Source of the DNA: JAEZBP01 sp963832725
GTDB lineage: Bacteria; Myxococcota_A; Polyangia; Polyangiales; Sandaracinaceae
DNA: 64,000 nt
Reading direction: 5' to 3'
Assembly (NCBI GenBank): GCA_963832725.1
Contig: CAWHVG010000006.1
Span: 186,001 to 250,000 of the forward strand
In this document: positions 17,889 through 27,500 of the stretch, piece by piece
Position numbering within the stretch: the first letter of the stretch is position 1
Layout: every line of letters begins with the position of its first letter
Notes under the pieces: model-generated
Databases searched by the model: none
What the model was told of the DNA's origin: nothing
Seen by the model: the letters and a program-made list of their open reading frames with translations, nothing else
Made by a program: the position numbers and the translations under genes

Positions 17889-18341
17889 ATGGACGAGGAC
17901 GCGACGGACGCCGACGTGAAAGCAGCGCAGCCTTCGGTGCTGGTGAAGCTCGCCGCGGCGGTCCAGGCGATGACGGGGCTCTTCGTCGGCCTCACCGGAT
18001 TGCAGATCACCGGCCTGCGGTTCTACGAGTACCCCTTCCTGAGCGCGCTCCCGTACGTGCTCATGCTCTCTGGCGCGGCGCTCCTCGGCGTGGCCAGCTT
18101 CGTCTACCGCGCCCGCACCTGGGCCGCGATCGCCGCTTGCGTGCTCGCGCCGAGCCTGACGCTGATCCTCGGCGGCTGGATGCTCTACTCTTTCGGCGCC
18201 GTCTTCTCGTGCCTCTTGCTGATGGCGGTGCCCGGCGCCGCGCTGAGCAGCCTGCTCGCGTTCGTCTCGCTCGGATCGGTGCGGACCGCAGCGGCCGCAC
18301 GCCGGAGACTGGCCGAGCAGGGCATGAACCTCGGCATGTGA
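17889..18341 (+). CDS. small four-helix membrane protein
   Basis: A 150-residue protein with four hydrophobic segments (about residues 20-42, 50-75, 80-100 and 105-130) and a cytoplasmic Arg/Ala-rich C-terminus (AAAARRRLAEQGMNLGM). No family is recognised. ATG 17889 is preferred over the upstream in-frame start because GGGGAGGTGAGC precedes it as a ribosome binding site. It is divergent from the nucleotide-sugar dehydrogenase and convergent with the GT2 gene. Confidence 0.7.
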   Translation: MDEDATDADVKAAQPSVLVKLAAAVQAMTGLFVGLTGLQITGLRFYEYPFLSALPYVLMLSGAALLGVASFVYRARTWAAIAACVLAPSLTLILGGWMLYSFGAVFSCLLLMAVPGAALSSLLAFVSLGSVRTAAAARRRLAEQGMNLGM

Positions 18342-18407
18342 CCTCGTTCCGGGGAGATCCGAAGAGGCTGGCGACCCGAGGTGTGCGCGCGTCTCGACTC
18401 GCGTGCC

Positions 18408-19232
18408 TCAGCTCGCGCGCTTCGCTGCCGGCGCTGACACCCGCTGGCCTTCCGTCCATGCCGCGAGCCTGCGCCCGCCCGGATCGAGCATGGCGGCCGG
18501 CCGGCCGAGCCGGTGCAACACGTAGCGCGAGGTCGTCCCGAGCACGCCGAGCCCATAGCGGATGCCGGGCAAGAGCGTGATCGTCTGCATGTCGTCGAAG
18601 TAGTTCGCCGGACAGGAGAGCTCGCCGATGCGGTGCCCGAAGTGGATCGCCTGCACCAGCACCTCGTTGTCGAAGACGTAGTCGTTGCGCAGATCGGCGA
18701 GCGGCAGCGACTCGAGGATGCGGCGCGAGAACGCGCGATAGCCGGTGTGGTACTCGCTGAGCCCGGCGCCGGTCATCGCGTTCTCGGTCATGGTGAGCGC
18801 GCGATTCACCGCGTACTTCCAGCGCGGCATCCCTCCGCGGAGCGCACCGTGCACCAGCATCCGCGAGCCGAGCACCAGATCGTAGCCGCCGTGCACGACC
18901 ATCGAGGCCATCGCGGGCACCAGCTCCGGTTTGTACTGGAAGTCCGGGTGCACCATCACCACCACGTCGGCGCCCGACGCCAGCGCCTCGCGGTAGCCCG
19001 TCTTCTGCCCCGCGCCATAGCCGAGGTTCTTCGCGTGCGAGACGACCGTGCAGCCGAGCCCGAGGGCCACCGCCACCGACTCGTCTCGGCTCCCGTCGTC
19101 GACGAACACGATCTCGTCGGCGACGCCGGGAGGGATCGCGCGCACCGTCCGCTCCAGCGTCGGAGCGACGTCGATCCCCGGCATCACCACCACCACACGC
19201 GCGTCGGCCAGCACGGCGCGCGACCCTAACAC
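18408..19232 (-). CDS. family 2 glycosyltransferase
   Basis: A 274-residue GT-A fold enzyme of the dolichol-phosphate-mannose-synthase-like type. Motifs in order: VVVVMPGIDVAPTLERTVRA, DEIVFVDDGSRDES (the DDGS nucleotide-binding loop), NLGYGAGQKTGYREAL, and VVVMVHPDFQYKPELVPAM, where HPDxQ replaces the usual DADxQ metal-binding motif. The middle has the YHTGYRAFSRRIL signature of polyprenyl-phosphate transferases. No membrane helix is attached. The start is GTG 19232 or GTG 19214. The likely role is transfer of a sugar to a lipid carrier or glycan in envelope biogenesis. Confidence 0.88.
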   Translation of the reverse strand: MLGSRAVLADARVVVVMPGIDVAPTLERTVRAIPPGVADEIVFVDDGSRDESVAVALGLGCTVVSHAKNLGYGAGQKTGYREALASGADVVVMVHPDFQYKPELVPAMASMVVHGGYDLVLGSRMLVHGALRGGMPRWKYAVNRALTMTENAMTGAGLSEYHTGYRAFSRRILESLPLADLRNDYVFDNEVLVQAIHFGHRIGELSCPANYFDDMQTITLLPGIRYGLGVLGTTSRYVLHRLGRPAAMLDPGGRRLAAWTEGQRVSAPAAKRAS

Positions 19233-19271
19233 AGGCGGCGCGCCTTCGGCCTTCCGCGGCGACGAACGCCC

Positions 19272-19922
19272 TCAGCCGCCCGACTCGGCGAGCGATCGCT
19301 CGCTGCCGGGCTGACCCTCCGCCAGGTCCTCGCGCTCCCGCTCCTGCGTGAGCCCGTGTGCGCTGGCCAGACGCTCGCCCGCGTGCGGATCGGGGTTGGC
19401 CGCGATCGACTCCGACTGCGCGCGAGAGGGCGCGGCCTCGCTCACCGGATGCTCGCTCCCCGGCCTCGCGTCCGCGAGATGATGACCGCCCTCCGGGTGT
19501 GCCGGATGGGGCTGCGTCGGTTGGGATGATGGCGGCGGACTGCGGAAGACCCGCGGCTCCAACCAATCACGCATCTCCACCGGCAGGAGCGACGCGAGCT
19601 GCCGGCGCTCCTCCGGGTGCAGCTCCGAGCCGATCGCCTCCAACACGGCCGTCCCGTGCTCGGCGGCGAACCCGATCGGCAGCCGCTCGGACTTGTGGAC
19701 CAGGCGCAGGAAGGTCGCGCCGCTGGGGTCCGGCTCGGGCGCGCGACGTCGCAACAGCGGCGCCAGCTCGTCGGGGAAGCGCGCGGCGATCGAATCGCGG
19801 TGCGCGTGATCGATCAGCGCACCGAGCGCCTCCGTCACGGCGCGAACCACGCTCTCGACCAGGGAGGAATCCGAGAGCCCGGTGTGCTCGCGAACGCGTC
19901 GTAGCAGTTGGTCGTAGTCCAT
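19272..19922 (-). CDS. DUF2267-like protein
   Basis: A 216-residue protein whose first 125 residues fit the DUF2267 family: MDYDQLLRRVREHTGLSDSS, then AVTEALGALIDHAHRDSIAA and LASLLPVEMRDWLEP, including the usual FP-EL-PLL segment. The C-terminal 90 residues are a disordered Pro/His/Glu/Ser-rich tail. ATG 19922 is chosen because AGGAGCGGAG stands before it. The role of DUF2267 proteins is not established. It lies 49 bases downstream of the double glutaredoxin-like gene on the same strand. Confidence 0.75.
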   Translation of the reverse strand: MDYDQLLRRVREHTGLSDSSLVESVVRAVTEALGALIDHAHRDSIAARFPDELAPLLRRRAPEPDPSGATFLRLVHKSERLPIGFAAEHGTAVLEAIGSELHPEERRQLASLLPVEMRDWLEPRVFRSPPPSSQPTQPHPAHPEGGHHLADARPGSEHPVSEAAPSRAQSESIAANPDPHAGERLASAHGLTQEREREDLAEGQPGSERSLAESGG

Positions 19923-19971
19923 GCTCCGCTCCTGGCGCAGGGTTCGTGCCATCGCCCGTGCGCGGACCGAG

Positions 19972-20721
19972 TCACCGCGCGTAGGTGACCGTCAGGTACG
20001 CCCGGATGAGCTCGCTCCCCGCGATCACGCGCCCCGTGTTGGGGTCCCGCAGCAACGGCATGCGCGCGCCGCCGACCTCGCTGCGCAGCCCCGCTCGCCG
20101 CGGGCTGCCGTGGGCTCGATTCTTCGCGACCCAGGGGAGCGCGTAGAGACTGAGCTGTTCCCGAACGAGCCGAGTGTGCGGTCCCGCCTCGTACCCGAAG
20201 AGCTCCAACGACCGAGTCGGCCGGCGGGCGGGCGCCTTGTGATCGCCGGCGTGGCCCCGCAGCGCCGAGGCCGCCAGACTGCGCCGCAGCGCCATGGACG
20301 ACACCAGCGCGCGCGGCGTGCGCCCGTCCCCGTAGGTCTCGAAGAGGTAGCGCACGATGCGACGCGACTCGTAGAGCTGCCGCCCGTTGTTCGGATCGAT
20401 GAGCAGCGGGATATGCTCCTCGCCGCCCTTCGAGACCAGCTCCGCGCGGTGGGCCAGCTCCCCCTCCGGACAGGGATGCAGCTCCGCGTCGAGATCCAGG
20501 ATCGACAGCGCCTCGCGCACCAAACGCGAGTGCGGACAGGGCTCCTTCTCGAAGAGCAGGAGCAGCCGCGAAGGTCGCGTCCCGAGCGGCCCGACGCGGC
20601 CCCCGCTCCACCCCCGGACGGCGGAAGCGGCGACCGACGTCGCGACGTCCCGAGCCTCGTCCAGGCTCTGCTCCGGTCGCCAGAACGCGAGCGTGTCCAG
20701 GTGGATGCCGGCGATCTCCAT
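19972..20721 (-). CDS. tandem glutaredoxin/GST-N domain protein
   Basis: A 249-residue protein with two related thioredoxin-fold domains. Domain 1 (about residues 60-145) has LLLLFEKEPCPHSRLVREAL, a CPHS redox-type site, and HIPLLIDPNNGRQLYESRRI. Domain 2 (about 160-245) repeats the plan with EAGPHTRLVREQLSLY and MPLLRDPNTGRVIAGSELI, but the Cys has been replaced (AGPH). The second half of a GST is missing, so these are stand-alone GST-N/glutaredoxin-like folds as in GrxB-type proteins. ATG 20721 starts the protein; the frame stays open upstream without homology. The partner substrate is unknown. Confidence 0.8.
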   Translation of the reverse strand: MEIAGIHLDTLAFWRPEQSLDEARDVATSVAASAVRGWSGGRVGPLGTRPSRLLLLFEKEPCPHSRLVREALSILDLDAELHPCPEGELAHRAELVSKGGEEHIPLLIDPNNGRQLYESRRIVRYLFETYGDGRTPRALVSSMALRRSLAASALRGHAGDHKAPARRPTRSLELFGYEAGPHTRLVREQLSLYALPWVAKNRAHGSPRRAGLRSEVGGARMPLLRDPNTGRVIAGSELIRAYLTVTYAR

Positions 20722-21169
20722 GACTGGCGAGTCAGCAACCCGCGTGCCCGAACCGGCGACCTCTGCCCGCGCCCGGACCAAGCTGCCCCGCCGAGGCGAT
20801 CGTCCCCGCCTCACTCCGCGGAGCGCGACACGTCGTCCTCGCCTGGCGAGCGCGCCCGGCCGCCGGCGCGAAACTCGTGATCCCACCTCGACCCCGATCC
20901 GCTGCACGAGACCCGCGCGACGACGCTGGACGACGGCACACACCTTTCCGCGGAAACGTCGCGGCGGCTCGCCTGCGACTGCGCGCTGCCGGCCATCGCC
21001 CGGGAAGACGAGGGCAACGTTCTCGACGTCGGTCGCAAAGGGAGTCTGACCGCCTCGAGGGCGGTCGCCGTCGGGAGGCCGCGTTCTCGAGGTCTACCCT
21101 CGTGCGGCCGACCCAGGCTCGAGACCCGGTGTCGCAGCCTCGCTCACCTGACCGTTGGCGCCGCGGCGC
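20722..21169. other. stretch without a supported gene
   Basis: About 450 bases between the start of the GST-N-like gene (minus) and the peptidase S51 remnant (plus). I looked in this stretch for the missing N-terminal half of the peptidase in all frames and did not find it. No repeat or hairpin stands out. Confidence 0.5.
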
Positions 21170-21565
21170 GCCCACGCGCTGGACGCGATCCTGCGGGAAG
21201 CGTGGAACGAGGGCGTCGTCCTATGCGGCCTGAGCGCAGGCTCGCTCTGCTGGTTCGAGGGCGGCATCACCGACTCCTTCGGCCCGGAGCTGCGCGCCCT
21301 GCCCGACGGCCTTGGCTTCCTCCCCGGGAGCCACTGCCCGCACTACGACGGGGAGGCCGAGCGACGTCCGACTTACCGAGCGGCGGTCGCTTCGAGAGCG
21401 CTCGCGCCCGGCGTCGGCGCGGACGACGGCGTCGCCCTCCGCTACCGCGGCACCGAGCTCGTCGACATCGTATCTTCGCAATCGGACGCGCGCGCCTGGC
21501 GTGTCACCCGTGATGGCGACTCCTCCGAAGAAGAGGAGCTCGTCCCGCGCTTCCTCGGCGGCTGA
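21170..21565 (+). pseudogene. peptidase S51 (PepE-like) C-terminal remnant
   Basis: About 131 residues match the second half of S51 peptidases (alpha-aspartyl dipeptidase or cyanophycinase-like): RRAHALDAILREAW, then VVLCGLSAGSLCWFEGG with the nucleophile Ser in GLSAGS, and LGFLPGSHCPHYDGEAERR with the catalytic His. The first 100 residues, including the glycine-rich opening strand, are absent upstream in every frame. The end (EELVPRFLGG) is intact. It is therefore most likely a 5'-truncated gene. It starts within a region lacking any ribosome binding site. Confidence 0.75.
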
Positions 21566-21743
21566 TCCGCATCGGCTGCGCTCGACGCTCAATCACCCGG
21601 CGGCGCTACGGCGGTGCGATGGGGCGCGTCGGGTTCACGATGCCGCGAGGCCGCGGCCTTTCTCCTGCGCGGCCAGAGCACGCCGAGAGCGCCACTGCCG
21701 AGAAGGGCCACCGCGACGGCGCACCTCGCGGGCGCTCGTTCGG

Positions 21744-22118
21744 GTGCCCGGGCTTCTCCTCTTCCTGGCCAAGCCGCTCCTCTGCCTCGTCGCGTTCGCG
21801 GGCTTCGCTCGGTACGTCGAGCCCGAGGGGCCGCACTGGAACGCGCCCGCCTGGCTCCTGATCGCGTTGGCCAGGGTGGGACGGCTCGCGGCTGGAATGC
21901 TGGGCAGATACTTCGCCGTTCCGGCGTATTCCGTCTCCCCGGTCTCCTCCACCACCCTCATCGTTCTGTTCGGGTTCGGGTGGTGGCTCGCGAGCGCGCG
22001 CGTCGCGTTCCAGCACGCTCCCTTCTCCAAGGCGCTCCGTTTCGCGGTCCTCGCCGAGCTGGTCAGCGGCACGATCGACGTGGTGGCTCCACGAGCTGCA
22101 CGGCCTGCGATCTGCTGA
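21744..22118 (+). CDS. putative small membrane protein
   Basis: A 124-residue frame from GTG 21744 with three to four hydrophobic stretches (VPGLLLFLAKPLLCLVAFAG, WLLIALARVGRLAAGML, STTLIVLFGFGWWLASA) and a short polar C-terminus. Composition is clearly membrane-protein-like, unlike the frames around it. No family recognised. The last 12 residues may be altered by a frameshift, because an alternative frame at about 22085 continues WLHELHGLRSAEHRR. It stands between the S51 remnant and the kinase. Confidence 0.45.
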   Translation: MPGLLLFLAKPLLCLVAFAGFARYVEPEGPHWNAPAWLLIALARVGRLAAGMLGRYFAVPAYSVSPVSSTTLIVLFGFGWWLASARVAFQHAPFSKALRFAVLAELVSGTIDVVAPRAARPAIC

Positions 22119-22223
22119 GCACCGCCGCGCTCGCGCGACGGGTGTGAGCCACGATCAGGCGGACCATCCTGGACCTCACGATGTCTATCCCCCACGAGGC
22201 TCGGTTCGGATAGAATCGCGGCG

Positions 22224-23862
22224 GTGGCGGGCGAGGCGGAAGACCGCGCGCGGTGGATGCGAAGCGCGAACGCGCTCGTGGGCAAGGTCGTCGGCGGGAA
22301 GTACCGCGTCGAGGCGATCCTGGGCCGCGGCGGGATGGGGACGATCTACGTCGCCGAGCAGCAGCCGCTCGGACGAAGGGTCGCGCTGAAGGTTCTGCAC
22401 CCGGCGCTCGGCGACGGCGAGGCGGATCCGGAGTTCCAGAAGCGATTCTTGCTCGAGGCCGCCACGCTCTCGCAGCTCGCCCACCCGAACATCGTGGTGG
22501 TCCACGACTACGGAAACCTCGACGACGCGGACGGCTCCTGCTTCATGGTCATGGAGCTGCTCGACGGGCGCACCATCAACCAGGTGCTCAACGAGCAGGG
22601 GCCCTTCGATCCGGCACGCGCCCTCCGCATCACCCGCGAGATCGCCCGAGCGCTCCGCGCCGCCCACGATCTCGGGGTCATCCACCGCGATCTGAAGCCG
22701 GCGAACGTGATGCTCTGCCCGAGCCCCGAGGGCGAGAGCGTGAAGGTGCTCGATTTCGGGCTGGTGAAGCTGCTCCGCGACGACAGCGAGGAGCTGACCG
22801 CCGAGGGGCGCTTCCTCGGTTCCCCCCGGTACATGTCCCCCGAGCAGATCCAGCGGCTGCCGATGGACGGGCGCTCCGATCTCTACTCGCTCGGCGTGAT
22901 CCTCTACCGGATGCTGACCGGCGAGGTGCCCTTCGTGGGCGATCACGCAGTGCAGACGCTGATGGGCCACTTGCAGAAGCCGGTGCCGCCGATGGCCAGC
23001 CACGGGGCGCAGGTGCCGGCCGCCATCGATCATCTGGTGATGACGCTGCTCGAGAAGGAGCCGCAGGATCGCTACGCGGACGCGACGGCGCTGATCCGCG
23101 CCATCGACGCGATCTGGCCGGATCTGAGCAGCGAGCCGCTGGTCGCCAGCGCGGAGATGTCCCGGCCTCGCGGGCTCTTGCCCGACGTGGCGGACGAGAC
23201 GCCGACGACCAAGTCGCTGCCCCTGGTGGTGGCACCGCCTCCGCCCGCTGGGTCTGCGCACCGGAGACCGGCCTGGCTGGTGCCGCTGGTGGTGGCGATC
23301 GGTGTGATGGCAGGGCTCGGCGGCGCGGCGGTGGTGCTGCTCGCGGGAGGACAAGACGCGGACACGGGCGCCGTGGAGTCGGGCGCCGTAGGAGTCGGGC
23401 GCCGTGGAGTCGGGCGCCGTGGAGTCGGGCGCCGTGGAGTCGGGCGCCGTGGAGTCGGGCGCCGGGTCGGACCCCGTGGAGCCGCCCGCACCGGTTCCGC
23501 CCGCAGCTCCGACTCGACCGAACCAGCCGACCGTCGAAGCCCAGGGCGTCGCGCAGCCCGCGCCGGAGCCGACCACGTTCACGCTGACGGTCGAGAGCGT
23601 GCCTTCGGGGGCGACGGTGCTCCGCGATGGAGAGGAGCTCGGTGAGACGCCGCTCTCGCTGGAGCTCGACGCCGACACGCTCCGCGATGCGCCGGCGCGC
23701 TTCACCCTGCACCTCCGGGGACGCGTCGATCAGCACTTCGAGCAGGGCCCGTCCGAGCACGACGTCTCGGTCGAGCGGCATCTGCAGAGGCTTCAACGAC
23801 ACCACTCGCGCGGCGGCAGCCATGCGCGAGGCGGTGACCTGAGCATCAAGACGTCACGGTGA
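22224..23862 (+). CDS. Ser/Thr protein kinase with TM helix and PEGA-like domain (one frameshift)
   Basis: A Hanks-type kinase of about 545 residues after repair. The kinase domain covers about residues 27-290: P-loop LGRGGMGTIYVAE, catalytic Lys56 in VALKVL, catalytic loop VIHRDLKPANVML, DFG in KVLDFGLVKLL, and the activation segment SPRYMSPEQI. A hydrophobic segment follows (WLVPLVVAIGVMAG, about 350-375), then the Gly-Ala-Val-Glu-Ser repeat and a beta-rich PEGA-like domain (TVESVPSGATVLRDGEELGE). One extra A at 23390 inside the repeat shifts the frame; removing it gives exactly 546 codons. The start GTG 22224 is the first before the kinase fold. Its TGA overlaps the GTG of the TonB-type receptor, so the two are made together. 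Confidence 0.9.
23370..23460. repeat. 15-bp coding tandem repeat in the kinase gene
   Basis: Six copies of GCCGTGGAGTCGGGC, encoding Ala-Val-Glu-Ser-Gly. The second copy has 16 bases (GCCGTAGGAGTCGGGC, extra A at 23390), and this is the only change that breaks the reading frame of the kinase gene. The array is the spacer between the transmembrane helix and the PEGA-like domain, so copy number would change spacer length in steps of five residues. Confidence 0.9.
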
Positions 23863-26790
23863 CCGCCTCCCGGTTTCGCGCCGTCGTCCACGCCGCGTGC
23901 GTGCTCGCACTCCTGATCACGGCGACCGCCAGCGCCCAGCGCGCCCGCGATCCGCGCCTCGATCTGGCGGCCGAGGCCGACCTGCACTTCGAGCTCGGCG
24001 TCGAGATGCAGCGGCGGGGCGACTTCTTCGGCGCGCTCGAGCACTACCTGCTGAGCAATCGCCTCGCCTACAACCGCAACGTCGTCTTCAACATCGCGCA
24101 CTGCTACCAGGAGGTCGGGCACTTCGCCGAGGCCTACCGCTACTACTCCGACTACCTGGAGGAGGACCTCAGCGACGACGACCGGCGCGTCGCCGAGCGA
24201 TCGCTGGCGCAGATCGAGCGGCGGGTGGCCCTCATCCAGATCACGTCGACGCCGCCCGGCGCGACCATCTTCGTCGACCGCGTGGAGCTCGGCGCCCGCG
24301 GACAGACGCCCCGGACGCTGGCGGTCGATCCGGGCTCCTACCGGGTGATCTTGCAGCAAGAGGGCTACGAATCGGCATCGGCCGAGGTCCGCGCGGCGCG
24401 GGGCGAGACCGGCGAGATCACGCTCTCGCTGACGCCGATCCTCGGCACGCTGGAGCTGGTCGGCGAGCCGGCCGGCGCCGAGGTGCGGGTCGACGATCCG
24501 GCCAGCGAGCCGGTGGGCACGTTGCCGAGTGAGATCCCGCTCGTGCCCGGCCACCACACGCTGATCGTGTCGGCCGAGGGGCACCAGACCGATCAGGTCG
24601 ACGTGACGGTGCAACCGCGAGAGCGGATCCGCCGCCGCGTGGCGCTCTCGCTGGAGACGGGCTCGGTGCTGGTCGACGCGCAGGAGCGCGGCGCGCTGAT
24701 CGAGATCGACGGAACGGCGATGGGCTTCACGCCGGCCGTATTGCCGCGCGTGCCCTCCGGCACCCACACGGTGCGGATCAGTCGCTCGGGGTTCCGGCCC
24801 TTCGAGGACACCATCCAGGTCGTGCCGAACGAGCAGACGCCGGTCGAGGTGCGCTTGCGCTTGCAGCAGGAGGTCACGGCGGCGTCCCGGCAGGCGGAGA
24901 GCATCTTCGACGCGCCGGCCAGCGTGACGGTGATCCCGCAGGAGGAGCTGCGCGCGTTCGGGTTCCAGACGCTCTGGGACGCGCTCGGCGGGCTGCGCGG
25001 CATCTACCAGACCAACGACCGCAGCTATCGGTCGCTCGGCTTCCGCGGGTTCAGCCAACCGCAGGACTACGGCAACCACTTGCTCGTGCTCACCGACGGG
25101 CACGTGATGAACGACGATTCTGCTGGGCTCGAGCTACGTCGGCTACGACGCGCGCAGCGATCTGATGGACGTGGAGCGGGTCGAGGTGGTGCGCGGACCG
25201 GGCTCCGCGCTTTACGGTACCAACGCGTTCCTCGGCGTGATCAACGTGGTCACGCGCGACCGCGACACGATGATGCGGCCGCACGCGTCGCTGGCCTCCG
25301 ACGGCTACCGGATGGGACGGCTGCGGGTCGGAGGCGGCCACCGCTTCAGCCGCGACGCCGGCTTCTGGGCGAGCGCGAGCGGGGTGCTCTCGCAGGGCCA
25401 GAACCTCTATCTGCCCGGCGTCGCCACCACGCCCGACGGGATGATCCGCGGCGCGGACGGCTTCTACGCGGCGAGCGGCATGGCGCGGCTGTGGGTCGGT
25501 GACTTCACCATCGAGGGCTCCTACAACCGCCGCCGCAAGCAGATCCCGACCGGCGCCTACGACACCATCCCGGGCGATCCGCGCTCGCAGAACACCGACA
25601 GCCGCGGGTTCGTGGAGATCCGCTGGGAGCCGCAGCTGAGCCCGGAGGTGGCGCTCTCCACGCGCGTCTTCCTCGACTACTACGAGTACGCCGGCGACTT
25701 CGCGTCCGATCCGGTCGGCGCGCGCAATCCGGTGGCCGGCGTCACCCGCGATCGCTGGCTCGGCTACTGGACCGGCGGCGAGGCCCGCGTGATGATCGAC
25801 CCGGTCGAGTGGCTCCACGTCACCACCGGCGCCGAGGCGCGCGGCTCGCTGGTGGCCGACCTCTCCAGCCAGAACGACGTCGACGGCCGCTACCTCGACC
25901 GCACGGCGCGCTTCTTCGTGCTCGGCGCTTACCTGACGGCAGAAGCGCGGCCGGTCCAACCGCTGACCATCCAGCTCGGCGGCCGCTACGACTTCGTCTC
26001 CACCTTCGCGAACGGCGCGTTCAGCCCGCGCGCCACCATCATCGTCCGGCCCTGGGACACCGGCATCATCAAGGTGATCGGCGGCAGCGCCTTCCGCGCC
26101 CCCAGCGTCTACGAGCTCTACTACAACGACGGTGGGCTCACGCAGGTGGCGCCGGGCTCGCTCTCGCCCGAGCGCATCTGGACGGGCGAGGTCGAGTTCA
26201 CGCAGCGCATCGACGAGGAGCTGAGCGCGATCGCGAGCGTTTTCTACAACTACATCATGAACCCGATCACCACCGAGCTGCTCCCCTCGAACCCGAACGT
26301 CTTCCGCTACGCGAACTCGCCCGACGTGTTCCAGACGCTCGGCGCCGAGGCGGAGCTCCGGCGCGAGTGGCGGCAGGGGTGGATGTTCTCGCTCAGCTAC
26401 AGCTACCAGCGCACGCGCATCGGCGACGTGCTGAGCGACGCGGCCTCGGCCCGCGTGACGAACTCGCCCGAGCACATGGTCGGCTTCCGCGGTGCGGCGC
26501 CGGTCGTGCCCGAGCTGCTGACGCTGGCGCTCCGGCTCCGGGTCGAGAGCCCGCGCCTCGGCCAGCGACTGAACCCCGACGGGACGACCCAGCTCGTGCA
26601 GGGCGACCTGCCGCTCTTGGCCGACCTCACGGTCTCCGGCGAGGTGAGCGACATCGGCGTGAGCTACGCGTTCGGCGTCCGCAACCTCTTCGACTGGCAG
26701 TACCGCTACCCGGGAGGCGGGGACATCGCTACCCCCTTCGTCCCCCAGCCGGGGCGGACGCTCTTCTTGCAGACCACCATCCGCTTCTGA
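23859..26790 (+). CDS. TPR-PEGA-TonB-dependent receptor fusion (one frameshift)
   Basis: An outer-membrane receptor of about 976 residues after repair. A signal peptide (VHAACVLALLITATASA) is followed by a TPR-like segment (about 35-110: FELGVEMQRRGDFFGALEHY), three PEGA domains (about 120-340, for example SVLVDAQERGALIEIDG), a TonB plug (about 350-470: SIFDAPASVTVIPQEEL, VEVVRGPGSALYGTNAFLGV) and a 22-strand-type barrel ending in LFLQTTIRF with terminal Phe. The frame breaks at GATTC 25116-25120; removing one T gives DGHVMNDDLLGSSYVGYD and exactly 977 codons. GTG 23859 overlaps the kinase stop. The PEGA/TPR part would sit in the periplasm, where TonB boxes and signalling domains normally stand. 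The ligand is unknown. Confidence 0.9.
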
Positions 26791-26901
26791 GCCGGATCGT
26801 TCACCAGCTCTCTCTGCGGTGGCGCACCGGTCGGCCGTGCGTACTTCGAGATTTGGGCGGCGCTCGACCCGAGCCCGCGGGTGACTCGAGGTGAGCTCAG
26901 C

Positions 26902-27420
26902 ATGAGCCGACCGCGCATGCGACCGCGCTTTCGCGTTCCGGTGGAGGGCGACGTGGAAGCCGCTCGAGCACGGCTCCGGCAAGCGCTGGCGACGGAGGAC
27001 TGCGCCGTCCGCGGTAGCCGGATCGGGCAGCGCTTCGAGCTCACCGTGCCCGAAGTCGACCAGCACTACTGGTCGCCCCACCTGAGCGTGATCCTCGAAG
27101 AGGACGACGACGGTCGGGCGTTTGCAGAGGGCCGCTTCGGGCCGCACCCGCACGTGTGGACCATGTTCATGGCCATCTACGCCGTCGTCACGTTCCTCGG
27201 CATCGCGGCGGCGGTGTACGGCGTGTCGCAGTGGACGCTCGGCCAGTCGCCGTCGGGCTTCTGGGGCATCCCCGGCGCGGCGCTGATCGGCGCCGTCGTG
27301 TATCTCAGCGCCTTCTACGGCCAGGGCCTCGGCAGCGACCAGATGTACGCGCTCCGCTCCTTCGTCGACGGCGCGCTCCACGCCGACGCAGCCGGTCCGC
27401 CACCCGACGCGCAGGGCTGA
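26902..27420 (+). CDS. small two-helix membrane protein
   Basis: A 172-residue protein with a polar N-terminal domain of about 90 residues (beta-rich, SVILEEDDDGRAFAEGRFGP) followed by two membrane helices (MAIYAVVTFLGIAAAVYG and IPGAALIGAVVYLSAFYGQG) and a short tail. I do not recognise the family. ATG 26902 is preferred over GTG 26881 because GAGGTGAGC precedes it. It lies 111 bases downstream of the TonB receptor and 80 bases upstream of alanine racemase, all co-directional. Confidence 0.65.
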   Translation: MSRPRMRPRFRVPVEGDVEAARARLRQALATEDCAVRGSRIGQRFELTVPEVDQHYWSPHLSVILEEDDDGRAFAEGRFGPHPHVWTMFMAIYAVVTFLGIAAAVYGVSQWTLGQSPSGFWGIPGAALIGAVVYLSAFYGQGLGSDQMYALRSFVDGALHADAAGPPPDAQG

Positions 27421-27500
27421 GGCCCCCGCCTCGCGCGACGATTCGCTCCGTGGACACCCGCCTCGTTCCTCGGGCGCGACCCCGTGCTACGCCACCGTCC

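Noticed and set aside
25090..27381. A 763-residue minus-strand frame over the TonB receptor
   Set aside because: Antisense shadow; the plus strand encodes a plug and barrel with a clear C-terminal Phe.
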